Assembly: GCA_963665575.2 (NCBI GenBank)
Contig: CAXXDW010000003.1
Span: 868,001 to 932,000 of the forward strand
Direction: 5' to 3'
DNA: 64,000 bases
DNA from: Rariloculus sp963665575
GTDB lineage: Bacteria; Pseudomonadota; Gammaproteobacteria; Steroidobacterales; Rariloculaceae
The notes beneath the pieces were generated by a model. The model had not been told where the DNA came from, did not search any database, and saw only the letters and a list, made by a program, of their open reading frames with translations. Positions 31,135 to 40,515 of the stretch are shown piece by piece (the first letter of the stretch is position 1; the number at the start of each line of letters is the position of its first letter). The translations under genes and the position numbers were made by a program.

Positions 31135-33398
31135 CGATCCAATGCCATTTCCCTCATGCTCGCCGGAAGGCGGGCGGCGACCATCTTGAACGCACTGTTC
31201 AGGCCCCACGCATAACTTATATCGGCGACGGCCTCGCCGGAAGGTTCGACATGCCTGCGAACGGGGATCTTGTTGCGGTTCGCGAGCTCCACGAGTTCCC
31301 GGACCCCGCCGGAGTCGGAGATCACGACCGGCGCGCAGCACTCGATCGCGCGCCCCGTCATGAGCATTGCCAGGCGGTCGGAGTCGGTGGGAAGGCGCTC
31401 CCAGTGGTTCCAGATCACGGGGGTGGCGTTCATTAGTTTCGCCCGATCAATCACGCGAAAGCACGCCCCGGCATCCAGTATCCGCGCCTCCGGCACCGGT
31501 TCGGCGTACACCGGACCGCTGTGCGTCTCGACGAGGCGACCGGAACGTATGGGTTTCCAGCCCTCCTGCCCGAAAACCGCCGGCTGTCCGCCCTTCAAAG
31601 AAACGCGGACGGGTCTCCGGGCCTGCCCCTTCCGAGCGTGTCTCGGCCTGTTGGCGGGGGGAAGGTTCGACCAGTCGAGAGGCTCGTCGGCGGTGTCCAT
31701 ATCGAGGTCGACAATGTAGATGTTCCCGGGTTCTGCGCATTCCGACAATGGCCGGACGATTCCGCAACCGGCTTGCCTGGCCGCAAGTTCAAGGCCGTCC
31801 GGAGAAAAACCGAACGGATGGGTTCTGCGCCGGTTCGGATTGCAATGCAGCGTGCACAGAGCGAAGACGCGATTCTCCACGGCCCGCAGCCGATGAACGC
31901 ACGACCACTTGATGTCGTCGACGTTGTCGAAGCTCGGATTGATCCAGATGCGCGCACCGGCCCTGGCCAGATACCGGGGAAGCAGCCCGAGATAGGCATC
32001 GTGGCAGACCGTTGCCCCGGCGGTTGCGCCGCTCAACTCGAAGGTGGGAAGCATCGCAAGCGGCTCCCAGTCCGGGCGCTCGAAGGCAACTGCTTGGGCA
32101 GTGGAGTGTTTCATATAGATATGGGACGGGATGGAGCCATCGGGATCGAAGCGTAGAAGCACCTGCCAGGCGCGTTCGGTGGTGTCGATATCGTTGTGGA
32201 TTGCACCGACCAGGAGCGGTGCGCCAAGCCCGGACGCGAGTTTCGTCAACGACCCGGTGCTGCGTTTGTCGGACGCGCCGATGTAGCCTTCGGGGAAAAG
32301 AACGAAGTCAATGGCCTCTCCGGCGAAAGCATCCTTGCCTGGCACGAGCGGCGGTCGGGCGTCGGTTGCGCTGGGCGGTACGCCGTTGGAGGATTTTCGG
32401 TCCGTCCTCGGGAACACCATCGCGACGCGAAGAGTGAATGCCGTACGCGCGGAGGCGGTGTGGAAACCGCTGGCCCGTGGACGGGCCGGAGTTTTTGTTT
32501 GACGGATCAGGCGGGAAAAACGGGCCCGGTCATTCCGGTCGGTGGGATCGAGCGAGCACCATTTGAGATCGCGAGCATACAGCCGTACCGTCGGCCGCAG
32601 GCCTTCGGTGGACGGGACGAGGTCTCGCAGTGTGTCGTACCAGGCGCGCTGTTCGTCCCGATAAGGAGGGTTGTGGTCTCTCTTGTCGTGCCGCGCGCAC
32701 AGCGCCATCCAGCGTTTTGCGGAGAATCCGAGGGGCTGCCCTTCCGAATAGACCTGGAGCGCGAGCTTTCTCGGGCGGGTGAAGTGCTGACTTTCGTCGA
32801 ACTCCACGATAAAACCCGGATCCGCCACCCAGAAGTCGCACGGGTACAGTGTCTTGCTCTGTACGAAATCGGCGATTCCGAACCCCCGGAACGATTCCAA
32901 GACTGAAGCCACCTTGCGCAGGGTGTCGCCGATCGCCGTTCCATTGTAGGCGTCGGGGCCGGTCGGCCATTCGAAACGCGGGTCGGTCAGGCAAGTCCCG
33001 TAGATGCGCTCAAGCATTTCGTGCACGCGCTTCTTGCATTCCGGACATCGCTCCGTATGCCGCTTGGCCGAGATTGCGTGCCTGCTTCGTTTCGGTTTGG
33101 GCTTTTCGGACACGATTCTTCTGTCGCGAACGATGCCCCCGCAAGTGCAATCGATGACGCAGAAGCCCAGACGCTCAAGAAAATCGTTCGTCTCCGAGCC
33201 TCCGCTGAACCGGTTCGAACTCAGAAACTCGCCCGTGGCCATTCGATGGGCCAGCGCGATCGTGTACTTCGGAGGCAAATGCCCGCGCTCGGTCACCAGG
33301 CAATAGTCCCGGCTTTTCCTGCGCGGCGGAATTCCGTCTCGGTGGATGAGCCGGATGGCCCGTGCAATGTGCGTCGTGGAAATGAGTACCGGTATCAC
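31116..33398 (-). CDS. Nuclease-like domain fused to a carbon-nitrogen hydrolase (nitrilase) domain
   Basis: About 760 residues from a GTG at 33398; upstream codons look non-coding. Residues about 1-80 hold a small module (LPPKYTIALAHR, RFSGGSETNDFLERLGF), found at the front of some restriction-type proteins. A CPEC zinc-knuckle-like motif is at 118-121. Residues 180-290 resemble Vsr/DUF559 endonucleases (CDFWVADPGFIVEFDESQHF, acidic residues D188, E199, D201). Residues 320-560 form a nitrilase-superfamily domain with the complete Glu-Lys-Cys triad: LFPEGY (E370), IYMKHS (K430), TVCHDAY (C465). The last 200 residues are unassigned. The combination suggests a defence protein that cuts nucleic acid and hydrolyses an amide or nitrile. 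I know of no experimentally defined system with this layout. Confidence 0.75.
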   Translation of the reverse strand: MIPVLISTTHIARAIRLIHRDGIPPRRKSRDYCLVTERGHLPPKYTIALAHRMATGEFLSSNRFSGGSETNDFLERLGFCVIDCTCGGIVRDRRIVSEKPKPKRSRHAISAKRHTERCPECKKRVHEMLERIYGTCLTDPRFEWPTGPDAYNGTAIGDTLRKVASVLESFRGFGIADFVQSKTLYPCDFWVADPGFIVEFDESQHFTRPRKLALQVYSEGQPLGFSAKRWMALCARHDKRDHNPPYRDEQRAWYDTLRDLVPSTEGLRPTVRLYARDLKWCSLDPTDRNDRARFSRLIRQTKTPARPRASGFHTASARTAFTLRVAMVFPRTDRKSSNGVPPSATDARPPLVPGKDAFAGEAIDFVLFPEGYIGASDKRSTGSLTKLASGLGAPLLVGAIHNDIDTTERAWQVLLRFDPDGSIPSHIYMKHSTAQAVAFERPDWEPLAMLPTFELSGATAGATVCHDAYLGLLPRYLARAGARIWINPSFDNVDDIKWSCVHRLRAVENRVFALCTLHCNPNRRRTHPFGFSPDGLELAARQAGCGIVRPLSECAEPGNIYIVDLDMDTADEPLDWSNLPPANRPRHARKGQARRPVRVSLKGGQPAVFGQEGWKPIRSGRLVETHSGPVYAEPVPEARILDAGACFRVIDRAKLMNATPVIWNHWERLPTDSDRLAMLMTGRAIECCAPVVISDSGGVRELVELANRNKIPVRRHVEPSGEAVADISYAWGLNSAFKMVAARLPASMREMALDRYRSLG

Positions 33399-33637
33399 AG
33401 TCTGTCCGATTGCCCATGCTCGATTATCTAAAATGCCGACACGCGGAGGGTGGGAAATGGTCCAAAGTCGTTGGCGGCATGAGCGTATCGGTCGGCATGA
33501 AGCGATGCAACGGTGCATCCCCGGCAGCGATCCGGTTCGCGGTGGCACTCGTGTCAATGGCAATCGAAAACTGCACACTTCGAGGCATGACCCCATAAAC
33601 GTGGACCACTATCGGCGTCGGTCTCACGCTGGCGTCA

Positions 33638-33829
33638 TTGAACCTCGCGGGCCAGCGTTCGCTGCGCGCGGAAATCGGGGAACTCCGTCGCAATGGAGGT
33701 GAATTACGCGAGCGCATCGCTTATTTGGAGGGCCTCCTCGGTAGCCTGCGCGAGGCCATCACCTACAACCGCGCGGCATTACCGTCGCCACCAGGTGTTC
33801 AGCGCTGCGAGGCTCCTGTTCCGAAATAA
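33638..33829 (+). CDS. Small coiled-coil protein, 5' end unclear
   Basis: The readable part is SLRAEIGELRRNGGELRERI followed by YLEGLLGSLREAI, a coiled coil typical of small proteins that have an N-terminal membrane helix. In-frame sequence upstream (GVGLTLASLNLAGQR) resembles that helix, but a stop (TAA) occurs just before it and only CTG/TTG starts are available. The gene may be intact with a rare start or slightly truncated. A palindromic terminator follows. Confidence 0.5.
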   Translation: MNLAGQRSLRAEIGELRRNGGELRERIAYLEGLLGSLREAITYNRAALPSPPGVQRCEAPVPK

Positions 33830-33833
33830 CCGA

Positions 33834-33853
33834 AAGGCCCCCGTAGGGGCCTT
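33834..33853. terminator. Bidirectional terminator-like hairpin between convergent genes
   Basis: AAGGCCCC (33834-33841) and GGGGCCTT (33846-33853) form perfect 8-bp arms around CGTA. It lies between the stop of the plus-strand coiled-coil gene and the stop of the minus-strand small membrane gene. There is no long T-run, so efficiency is uncertain. Confidence 0.6.
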
Positions 33854-33857
33854 CCAC

Positions 33858-34163
33858 TCACTCAGGCAACTGACGAAACAGCGGTAGCTGTACCGTCAAC
33901 GGCCAGTGCTCGATCAGGTGCTCGCTGCGCCGTTGCGGCACCGCATTCTGATCCAACACCGCGCTTCGCATCTGCTCTGCGCCGTTTCCCTGGACGGGGG
34001 CACCCAGCGTCATGTGCTCCGCTTCTTGTCCGTTCAAGCGAGCCTCTGACACCGGCTCTTCATTTGCCCCGGTCTCGCCCGCCTTCGCTGGCCGGGCCAC
34101 CGCCAGGGCGACATTCGTTGCCCAAACCAGGGCAAACACGAACCAAAACGCTCCCCACGTCAT
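33858..34163 (-). CDS. Small membrane protein with MTWGAFW start (paralogue of 34577-34909)
   Basis: 101 residues from the ATG at 34163 with an AAGGAG ribosome-binding site. The N-terminus MTWGAFWFVFALVWATNVAL is a single membrane helix that shares the MTWGAFW..FALV....N pattern with the divergent gene at 34577. The remainder is polar and ends in EHWPLTVQLPLFRQLPE. Function unknown; position at the end of the transfer operon suggests a link to conjugation or entry exclusion. Confidence 0.65.
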   Translation of the reverse strand: MTWGAFWFVFALVWATNVALAVARPAKAGETGANEEPVSEARLNGQEAEHMTLGAPVQGNGAEQMRSAVLDQNAVPQRRSEHLIEHWPLTVQLPLFRQLPE

Positions 34164-34576
34164 GCTGCTTCTCCTTCGGTAAAACCGGGGAGGAGCAGCC
34201 CCAAGGGATGCTCTCCCCTGGGGGTTACTCATGATCTGGCGCGCCAGCGCCAGATCCTCTCGTTGGCACGCGGCGCACAGCCGCCGGATCGCTCTAAGTG
34301 CCTGCCATCCCTCCTCAGCAACGCTGAGGTCAATGGACCCGAGCTTACCACGCCAATTTCGCTCCGCCCCTCCGACGACCGCCCTTGGACACCGGCGTTT
34401 CACCCGGTCGGTGGCCCGAAACACGCATGGTATTCTGGTAGTGAGATCGAGCATCGTACCAACTGCGTTCAGCCTTCGGAGCAGAGCGCTTCGAGGCCTC
34501 GCTTTTCGGTCACGGCCGGTACTCGATCGGCCATTCACTGCGGCTTGTTTTCAACACCGATTGTGAGGATCGGCAC
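34164..34576. promoter_or_regulatory. Divergent intergenic region with three hairpins
   Basis: 413 bp between the two MTWGAFW genes. Three inverted repeats lie within 131 bp: CCCCAAGGGA/TCCCCTGGGG at 34199-34223 (one mismatch), a perfect 10-bp pair at 34233-34256, and CCTCAGC/GCTGAGG at 34313-34329. Such density suggests regulatory RNA, attenuation or protein-binding sites for the divergent promoters. No protein-coding gene is convincing here. Confidence 0.5.
34233..34256. repeat. Perfect inverted repeat, 10-bp arms and 4-base loop
   Basis: GATCTGGCGC at 34233-34242 pairs exactly with GCGCCAGATC at 34247-34256 around GCCA. It is the strongest hairpin in the divergent region. Confidence 0.85.
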
Positions 34577-34909
34577 ATGACCTGGGGCGCATTCTGGACA
34601 ATTTTCGCGCTCGTTTTCGTGGTGAATTTCATCGTTCGCCTGCGGGCAGGCGCCCCTGCGGGGCGTGCCCACCAGGATCGCGGCGATGAGTACCGGGCCC
34701 TCAGTTTTGATGACGACCCAGTGACTGGCGTGCTCTATGAGGATGTGGCTCGTTACTCCCGTTCTCGCGACCCGGTAAATGGCACCTCACTCTTGTTTGA
34801 CGATGGCCATGCGAGTGGTGTCCCGCCGCACCATGAGGATCCGTTGTACGGTTCCCAACTCGACGGCGATCCCACCTTGCTGGAGCCGTTGAACTTTGTG
34901 GACGACTAG
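34577..34909 (+). CDS. Small membrane protein with MTWGAFW start and DPxxG motifs
   Basis: 110 residues from the ATG at 34577 with a GAGGATC ribosome-binding site. One membrane helix (MTWGAFWTIFALVFVVNFIV) is followed by a cytoplasmic tail in which a short motif recurs: DDDPVTGVLY, RDPVNGTSLL, EDPLYGSQLD. Recurring DP..G units of this kind occur in small plasmid-borne proteins. It is convergent with traG, leaving 13 bp between stops. Confidence 0.65.
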   Translation: MTWGAFWTIFALVFVVNFIVRLRAGAPAGRAHQDRGDEYRALSFDDDPVTGVLYEDVARYSRSRDPVNGTSLLFDDGHASGVPPHHEDPLYGSQLDGDPTLLEPLNFVDD

Positions 34910-34922
34910 CCCGCACTTTTTT

Positions 34923-37900
34923 CTATTGCCCTGTAGGCTCCCTGTCCCGCGCCGTCACGGCGAGTTCCTCCATCGCCGCGCCAAACGCGTTTCCGTCTCC
35001 ATCGGCACCGCTCGCCACCGCGGCGTCTACCAGTGACCGGGTCTCCGAGTTTGCTCCGATTTCCGCCTGCATGCCCTCCTGGTGCCGCTCGTACTCCGGC
35101 CCGGAGGTCTCAAGCCCCGCGGCTTCCTGCGCCACGACCCATGCCGTATGCGTCGGGACCCCCATGTTGACGCCCTCCGCGTACAGGCGCTCCGCCACTT
35201 CCTGCGGGGACTCTGCGGCTGTCTGAGCGGCGCTCGGGGCGGACTGTGAAGCTGCGCCCATTGCCGTCGCCGCGACTTCGACGCCTTCGGGCTCATGCCC
35301 TCTCGCATCCTCGGGCGCACCCGGCGGTTCGCTCTCCGTAGCCAGCGCCCCAGGATCAGCAGCGACACCTGACGGCGGCGGTGCGCCCGCAGCCGGATTG
35401 CCCCCACCCAGCGCCGCCCCTGTTGGACCAGCCACGTCCACCGGCTCCGTGGACGTTGGATCACCGCTTTCGGGGGCTACCGCAGGACTACTGCCCGCCT
35501 GTGCAGTCGCCCCTTGTGCGCCTGCCATGCCGCCTCCCGCTGGCGCGGCACCGGCCAGGGTGGCGGCTGCGGGTGCGGCCTGACCCGCTGCGGCCCCCCT
35601 GTCGCCGCTTACGACGGGGCCGGACTCAGGGCGCTCGGTCGGCGGGGCGCCGTCCGGCGGTGGATCGTCCGGCGAAGTCCTCGAGGGCGCCACATCCACG
35701 GCCGGGGCATCTCCACCCAGCGACGGTCCGGCCGGCACATCGGCGCTCTCGGCGGCTTGCGGCCCGCCACCACCATCCGGTGCGCCATGGGGATCGCCAC
35801 CCGCCGGCGCCGAAGCGGGAGCGGCCGCAGATCCGCCTCCCGGGGCCACCGCACCCATGGCCGGTCCGTCCCGGCTCATCGAGGGTCCACCCGGCGCCTC
35901 CACCTCAACCGGTTCGGCGGCTCGCGGGCCGACGCCTCCGGCCGGTGCGCCACCCTCCGGTGCGCCTCCGGGATCGCCGCCCGACGGCGCTGCCGCCGGA
36001 GCGGCCGCAGGGCCGCTGGATGGTACGGAGGGGCTTCGAGCGGCGCCTCCGCTTGCCGTGCCGGCGCCCGGGCCTTGTTCCTCTAGCGGGTGGTCCATGA
36101 GATGCGCGGCCGCTCCAAGATGCTCCGCCGGCGGCACGTCGTGCGTCGTCGCAGCGTTTTCCACATACCCCACAACCTCTTCCCCGTGGGCGTGCTTACC
36201 TGCGAGCTCTTCCCGGGAAGGCTGTTCGTCTGGTGGATACTGCACCCCGAACATCTCTCGCGCGGCCAGCCGCGCATAGTGGTCCTGCAACCCGCTGTCC
36301 TCAATGCCTGCCGCGGCGGCGTCGCCCCTTAGCCCCTCGAGAACCTCATCTTGCTGCGCTCCGCTGAGCGGTCGCGCAGCACCCCAGTAGGTCCCCATAT
36401 CCCGCATCGGGTGTTTGCCCGGCGGATTGTCCTTCCCGTACGTGTTCAGCAATTGCTCGGTGCGCGCCTGTTCTCCCGCCTCGAGTCCTGCCAGCCTGAA
36501 CCCTGCAGCGTCATCCTCCACCTGTTGGGTCCACCGTTCGAACGCCTGCCGCGGCGCCTGTTCCCGGTCTGCCAGCGGCGCGCCCGCCGTCGCCATGCCG
36601 GTCGTGATCCCTTCTTCCATCTCATCGATCGTCGTGCCGACGCCTACCGTCGGCGCATCCGCTGGACGGTCCACGGGCGTTAGCGACTCAGCGAGCGGAG
36701 CTCCGGGGGTCGGCATGTCGGTCTCCACTCCTCGCCCGGTCGCCAGCACCTCGTACGCCGCGCCCGGATCCGCCTGCGTCAGCAGAACCCCCAGCGCGGC
36801 CGTGTAGGCCTGATCGTTCGGCATCCCATACCGTCGGTGCATCACGCCCGCTTCGTGATTTACTGCGCTCTCGGGAATTCCCGCGTTTACTGCGGCCGCC
36901 CACAGTTCGCTCCTGTGCTGCTCAAACATCTGTCCGAACGTCACCGCGGACATGTCCTGCTCTACCCCTATCTCGCTTTGCCGCGACTGGACCTCGGACA
37001 GCTTCTGGCTTGCCTGCTCCAGCCCCTGGGCGGTTTCCGTGAACCGCGTTTCCCGGTTGACCCCCATCGCTTCCGCAAACACGCTGTCCTGCACGGCCCG
37101 ATCGCTCGTGCCGATCGCCTCCTGGATGGACGCGCTGGAGGACATGGTCTCGCTGGTCGCCCTCTCGAGCGATGACACAACCTCGTCTGTCGAGGATTCT
37201 TCGTTAATCCTCGACTTTTCCACGCCCGCCTCGAATCGTGCGGCCAACTCCGGCGCCCCGGCTAATGCCTTAGCGATGCCTCCTGTCGATATGCCAAGCC
37301 CAATCGCGCCCCTCATGAACGTTTTGTCATGTTGACTCAGCCTATCCATGTCCAGGTGTTTTTCCGCGATCTTGTTCGCCTCCTGCATCTGCGCGCTGTC
37401 CAACTGTGTGTGATTCGCGCTGTTGGAGTGCACGTAATCGATCGCGTCGCTCACCCGTTCCGTGCTGTTAAGGTTCCTGCTGGCGCTCGCCGACGCCACG
37501 TCCTGATACGACTGTGTGCGGGACGCCACCGACTCCCTGGTTTCGCTCGCAACCGCCCGAGCCTCGTTTTCCCACTCGATCTGTGGCGCCGCGTTTTCGC
37601 CGTGCCGCAGCCGCGTGCCATGTACGGCCCCGGTGACGTACCTGCCCTCCTGTTCAAACAGCGTTCCGGCCGATGACACCGCCGCCGGCTGCACCAGGGC
37701 GGGCGCCATGATCTGCTCGTTGGTGAAGTCCCGGCCCGACATCCGGTTGGTCAATTGAGTCATCGCGAAGTAGCTGCCCGTCAGCAGCATCAGCGCGAGC
37801 AGCGGTGTCGCCGCGGCCATCATGCCGCCGACCGCGACCCACGACGCGGTCTCCGTCCACACAGACTCCATCCCCGTCATCGTGAGCAGGTTTACGCCGC

Positions 37901-39107
37901 TCGCCTGGAAGTCATCGAACGACTGTTCGGCCGCATGGTGGATGTACAGGTTGTTGACGGCCATTATCGGCATCCAGAGCTGGATCCACGCCGCCAGCAA
38001 CAGGTACCGGCCGAACAGCATCACCCCGAACTGCCCGAGGACGAACAGGAACGCCATTACCGGCGACACGGCGTAGAAGAACGCCTCCACATAACCCATC
38101 AACGGCCTGGCGACTTCCTCGAACAGGCTTTTCTCCGTCGCCCACTGGACCCGGCGCTGTTCGATCGCTTGCGTGCGCATGAGCACGCCGGCCGTGTTGC
38201 CCGCGGCGGCCTGGTAGTCGAGGTCCGCCAGTTGCAGTTCCTTCGCCAGGAGCGCGTTCAGCATGAAGTTCTGTGCCTGCCCGGTAATGCCGAACAGGTA
38301 GTCCATCGCGTCGTCGACCTCGTCCTGCATGTTGGCCACGCCGGTCTTCGACCCCAGGTAGGCGAACCACTCCTGCTGAAACGTCCCCCTCAGCACGCCC
38401 GCGAGCGCCGCATATGCGGCCTGACAGGTTTGCGTGGTCCCGTCCGGGTTCGCGGTGTCCAGATACGTCACCGTGTACCACGCTACGGCCGGCACGTTGA
38501 TCTCCGACAGCAGGTCCGGTGAATTGCGCAACTGTTCCCAGGTCAGACTGAGCGGGCTGTCCTCCACCGCGATCGCGTACAGCACGCAGTCTTTCAGATA
38601 CCGGGAGATCGAGCGCTGCACGTCAACGTTCGCCGCCACGCCCGCCGCCGCATCGTTGGCGTCCCCGTAGTCCGGATCGCGGAGGGCCGCCAGGACGTTC
38701 AGGGCGTCGCCGTACCCCGTCACCAATCCCGATCCGGGGGGCGTGAAGATCGTATTGAACGATTCGGCCAGCCCCCGGCCAACCTGGGAGGCCAGCGTGC
38801 CGATCGCCGCAATGCCGATCGGGACGTCCGAGACCACATCCAGGCCGCCCGTCTCCATGTCCTCGATCGTGACGTCCACCTTGGGCACAAACATCGCCGC
38901 GTACATCATCCACCCGACCAGAAGCCACTGGAGTTCCAGCCGCTGGGTCACCAGGGCGCGCGCGCCTGTCACCAACAGCCCGACCAGGGCCCCTACGGCG
39001 ACCATCGCGCCGAATTCCGAGCCCGTCCCGGTCACCGTCAGCATGGCGACGCCGGTCAGGATCTGTTCCAGCAGGTCCGCGTTGGCCGTAGCGATGATTT
39101 CGAACAC
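34923..39107 (-). CDS. traG: TraG mating-pair stabilisation and pilus assembly protein
   Basis: 1,394 residues; last gene of the transfer operon. The first about 480 residues are the TraG_N domain with membrane helices (VAMLTVTGTGSEFGAMVAVG, QWLLVGWMMYAAMFVPK, FFYAVSPVMAFLFVLGQFG, PLLALMLLTGSYFAMTQL) and SISRYLKDCVLYA. The middle is a long charged periplasmic region rich in coiled coil. Residues about 1030-1330 form an Ala/Gly/Pro/Asp-rich low-complexity tail with imperfect repeats of GGDPxGAPxGG. F TraG assembles the pilus through its N-terminus and stabilises mating aggregates through its C-terminus. F TraG is about 938 residues, so the tail is an expansion. Confidence 0.92.
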   Translation of the reverse strand: MFEIIATANADLLEQILTGVAMLTVTGTGSEFGAMVAVGALVGLLVTGARALVTQRLELQWLLVGWMMYAAMFVPKVDVTIEDMETGGLDVVSDVPIGIAAIGTLASQVGRGLAESFNTIFTPPGSGLVTGYGDALNVLAALRDPDYGDANDAAAGVAANVDVQRSISRYLKDCVLYAIAVEDSPLSLTWEQLRNSPDLLSEINVPAVAWYTVTYLDTANPDGTTQTCQAAYAALAGVLRGTFQQEWFAYLGSKTGVANMQDEVDDAMDYLFGITGQAQNFMLNALLAKELQLADLDYQAAAGNTAGVLMRTQAIEQRRVQWATEKSLFEEVARPLMGYVEAFFYAVSPVMAFLFVLGQFGVMLFGRYLLLAAWIQLWMPIMAVNNLYIHHAAEQSFDDFQASGVNLLTMTGMESVWTETASWVAVGGMMAAATPLLALMLLTGSYFAMTQLTNRMSGRDFTNEQIMAPALVQPAAVSSAGTLFEQEGRYVTGAVHGTRLRHGENAAPQIEWENEARAVASETRESVASRTQSYQDVASASASRNLNSTERVSDAIDYVHSNSANHTQLDSAQMQEANKIAEKHLDMDRLSQHDKTFMRGAIGLGISTGGIAKALAGAPELAARFEAGVEKSRINEESSTDEVVSSLERATSETMSSSASIQEAIGTSDRAVQDSVFAEAMGVNRETRFTETAQGLEQASQKLSEVQSRQSEIGVEQDMSAVTFGQMFEQHRSELWAAAVNAGIPESAVNHEAGVMHRRYGMPNDQAYTAALGVLLTQADPGAAYEVLATGRGVETDMPTPGAPLAESLTPVDRPADAPTVGVGTTIDEMEEGITTGMATAGAPLADREQAPRQAFERWTQQVEDDAAGFRLAGLEAGEQARTEQLLNTYGKDNPPGKHPMRDMGTYWGAARPLSGAQQDEVLEGLRGDAAAAGIEDSGLQDHYARLAAREMFGVQYPPDEQPSREELAGKHAHGEEVVGYVENAATTHDVPPAEHLGAAAHLMDHPLEEQGPGAGTASGGAARSPSVPSSGPAAAPAAAPSGGDPGGAPEGGAPAGGVGPRAAEPVEVEAPGGPSMSRDGPAMGAVAPGGGSAAAPASAPAGGDPHGAPDGGGGPQAAESADVPAGPSLGGDAPAVDVAPSRTSPDDPPPDGAPPTERPESGPVVSGDRGAAAGQAAPAAATLAGAAPAGGGMAGAQGATAQAGSSPAVAPESGDPTSTEPVDVAGPTGAALGGGNPAAGAPPPSGVAADPGALATESEPPGAPEDARGHEPEGVEVAATAMGAASQSAPSAAQTAAESPQEVAERLYAEGVNMGVPTHTAWVVAQEAAGLETSGPEYERHQEGMQAEIGANSETRSLVDAAVASGADGDGNAFGAAMEELAVTARDREPTGQ

Positions 39108-39132
39108 GGTGGCCGGTCCTCCTCAGCCTCTC

Positions 39133-40506
39133 TCAGCGAAGCGTCGGCGCCTCCTCCGCCTGCGCCATCGCCTCGGATACGACGCTTCGCATGTTGAGCA
39201 GGTTGTTCATGAACTGCAGTTCGAGCAGCACGGTTTCGTTGCGTGCCGAGAACTCCGCCTGCCGCACCGCGAGGCGCTCTTCCATCATGGGTTCCATCTC
39301 GACTTCGCTGATGGCGAACGCCCGCTCGATCATGAAGATGAGTTCCATGACCAACTGGCGGGCCAGGATCGACGCCATGGTGTCCTGAACCACGCCCCCG
39401 ATGGAGCGCAAGGTTCCGGGTGATATCGCGGACCGCTCCAGGATGTCCCGCACCGGCCCCGCCGCACTGGCAAGAAAGGCATCCTCCTGCGGCGTCAGCG
39501 CGACATTGCCCTGCCGCAGCTTGAACAGCAGCCCGGTGTTCGGCGGCGTCGGTCCGAACAGGATTTCCTGGACCCGCTCGGAGAACCCCTCCCAGTTCGG
39601 ATCCGTCGTCGCCGTCGGGTTGAGGCACTCGACGGGCTCGTTGCAGCGATAAATGTCCACCGGCGCCGTCGACCCGTCGATGAATTCCTCGACGGTCAGC
39701 AAGGACGGCCGCTGCTGAAAGCAATACTCGCGCGTCCCCGTTCCATCGTCGCAGCTCGCGCCGCCGGGCCGCGTTTCGGTCTTGAGCATCGTCCCGGTAA
39801 CCGACATCAGCACCTCCAGCAGCGCATCGTCACCGGCCGTCCCGAACCAGGACTCGATCCCGCCCTGCTTGGCGACCGCCCACACGACATTGATGTTGCG
39901 GCGCGTGCCGATCGCCGTGTCGATCTCCCACAGGGTGCTGCCGCCGTCCGTCTCGGCGGCCGCGTTGTCCGACTCGGTGCCGCTCGTCACCAGGTTGCCG
40001 CGCCCCTCGACGATCTGGTCGTTGCGAATCGCCTCGATCCCCGAGTCGACCAGCGAGGTGGCCCAGTAGCAGGAGTCGCGGACCATGCCGTTGATCTCGT
40101 CCACCTTGTTCCGCAGGGTCTCCATCTTCTGCATGCAGGTCGGGCAGACGCTCTCGAGAGCCAGCGTGAACGCGTACGACACGGCATTCGACGCGACGGC
40201 GCGCAAGGCCTGCACCATCTCGTCCTTGTTGATGAACGAGAACGATCCGCCGTAAAGGTCAATGCCATTGCAGCCGCCCTCAATCGACGGTGGCTGGAAG
40301 TTGATCAGGTTGGGCGTGGCGACCTCCGTTCTCGCCGAGAGCCGCCCCAGCGTCAGCCCGCCGCGACGTTGGGTTTCCAGGATCTGCGGGTTGGCCGTGT
40401 TGGTGTAGATCTGCAGCATGTTTTCCATGACGTCGTCGGAATCCGCGCGCACGAGCGTCGAGGGCAGCGCCAGCAGGGCGGTCAACAAAAAGGCTCGTTG
40501 GTTCAT
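39133..40506 (-). CDS. traH: TraH conjugal pilus assembly protein
   Basis: 457 residues with a signal peptide (LLTALLALPSTLVRA). Conserved TraH features are RGGLTLGRLSAR, PPSIEGGCNGIDLYGGSFSF, ALESVCPTCMQKMETLRNKVDEIN and SCYWATSLVD. The periplasmic protein helps extend the pilus with TraF and TraW. It lies 9 bp after traF and 25 bp before traG, in SXT-like order. Confidence 0.93.
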   Translation of the reverse strand: MNQRAFLLTALLALPSTLVRADSDDVMENMLQIYTNTANPQILETQRRGGLTLGRLSARTEVATPNLINFQPPSIEGGCNGIDLYGGSFSFINKDEMVQALRAVASNAVSYAFTLALESVCPTCMQKMETLRNKVDEINGMVRDSCYWATSLVDSGIEAIRNDQIVEGRGNLVTSGTESDNAAAETDGGSTLWEIDTAIGTRRNINVVWAVAKQGGIESWFGTAGDDALLEVLMSVTGTMLKTETRPGGASCDDGTGTREYCFQQRPSLLTVEEFIDGSTAPVDIYRCNEPVECLNPTATTDPNWEGFSERVQEILFGPTPPNTGLLFKLRQGNVALTPQEDAFLASAAGPVRDILERSAISPGTLRSIGGVVQDTMASILARQLVMELIFMIERAFAISEVEMEPMMEERLAVRQAEFSARNETVLLELQFMNNLLNMRSVVSEAMAQAEEAPTLR

Positions 40507-40515
40507 GAATATCTC

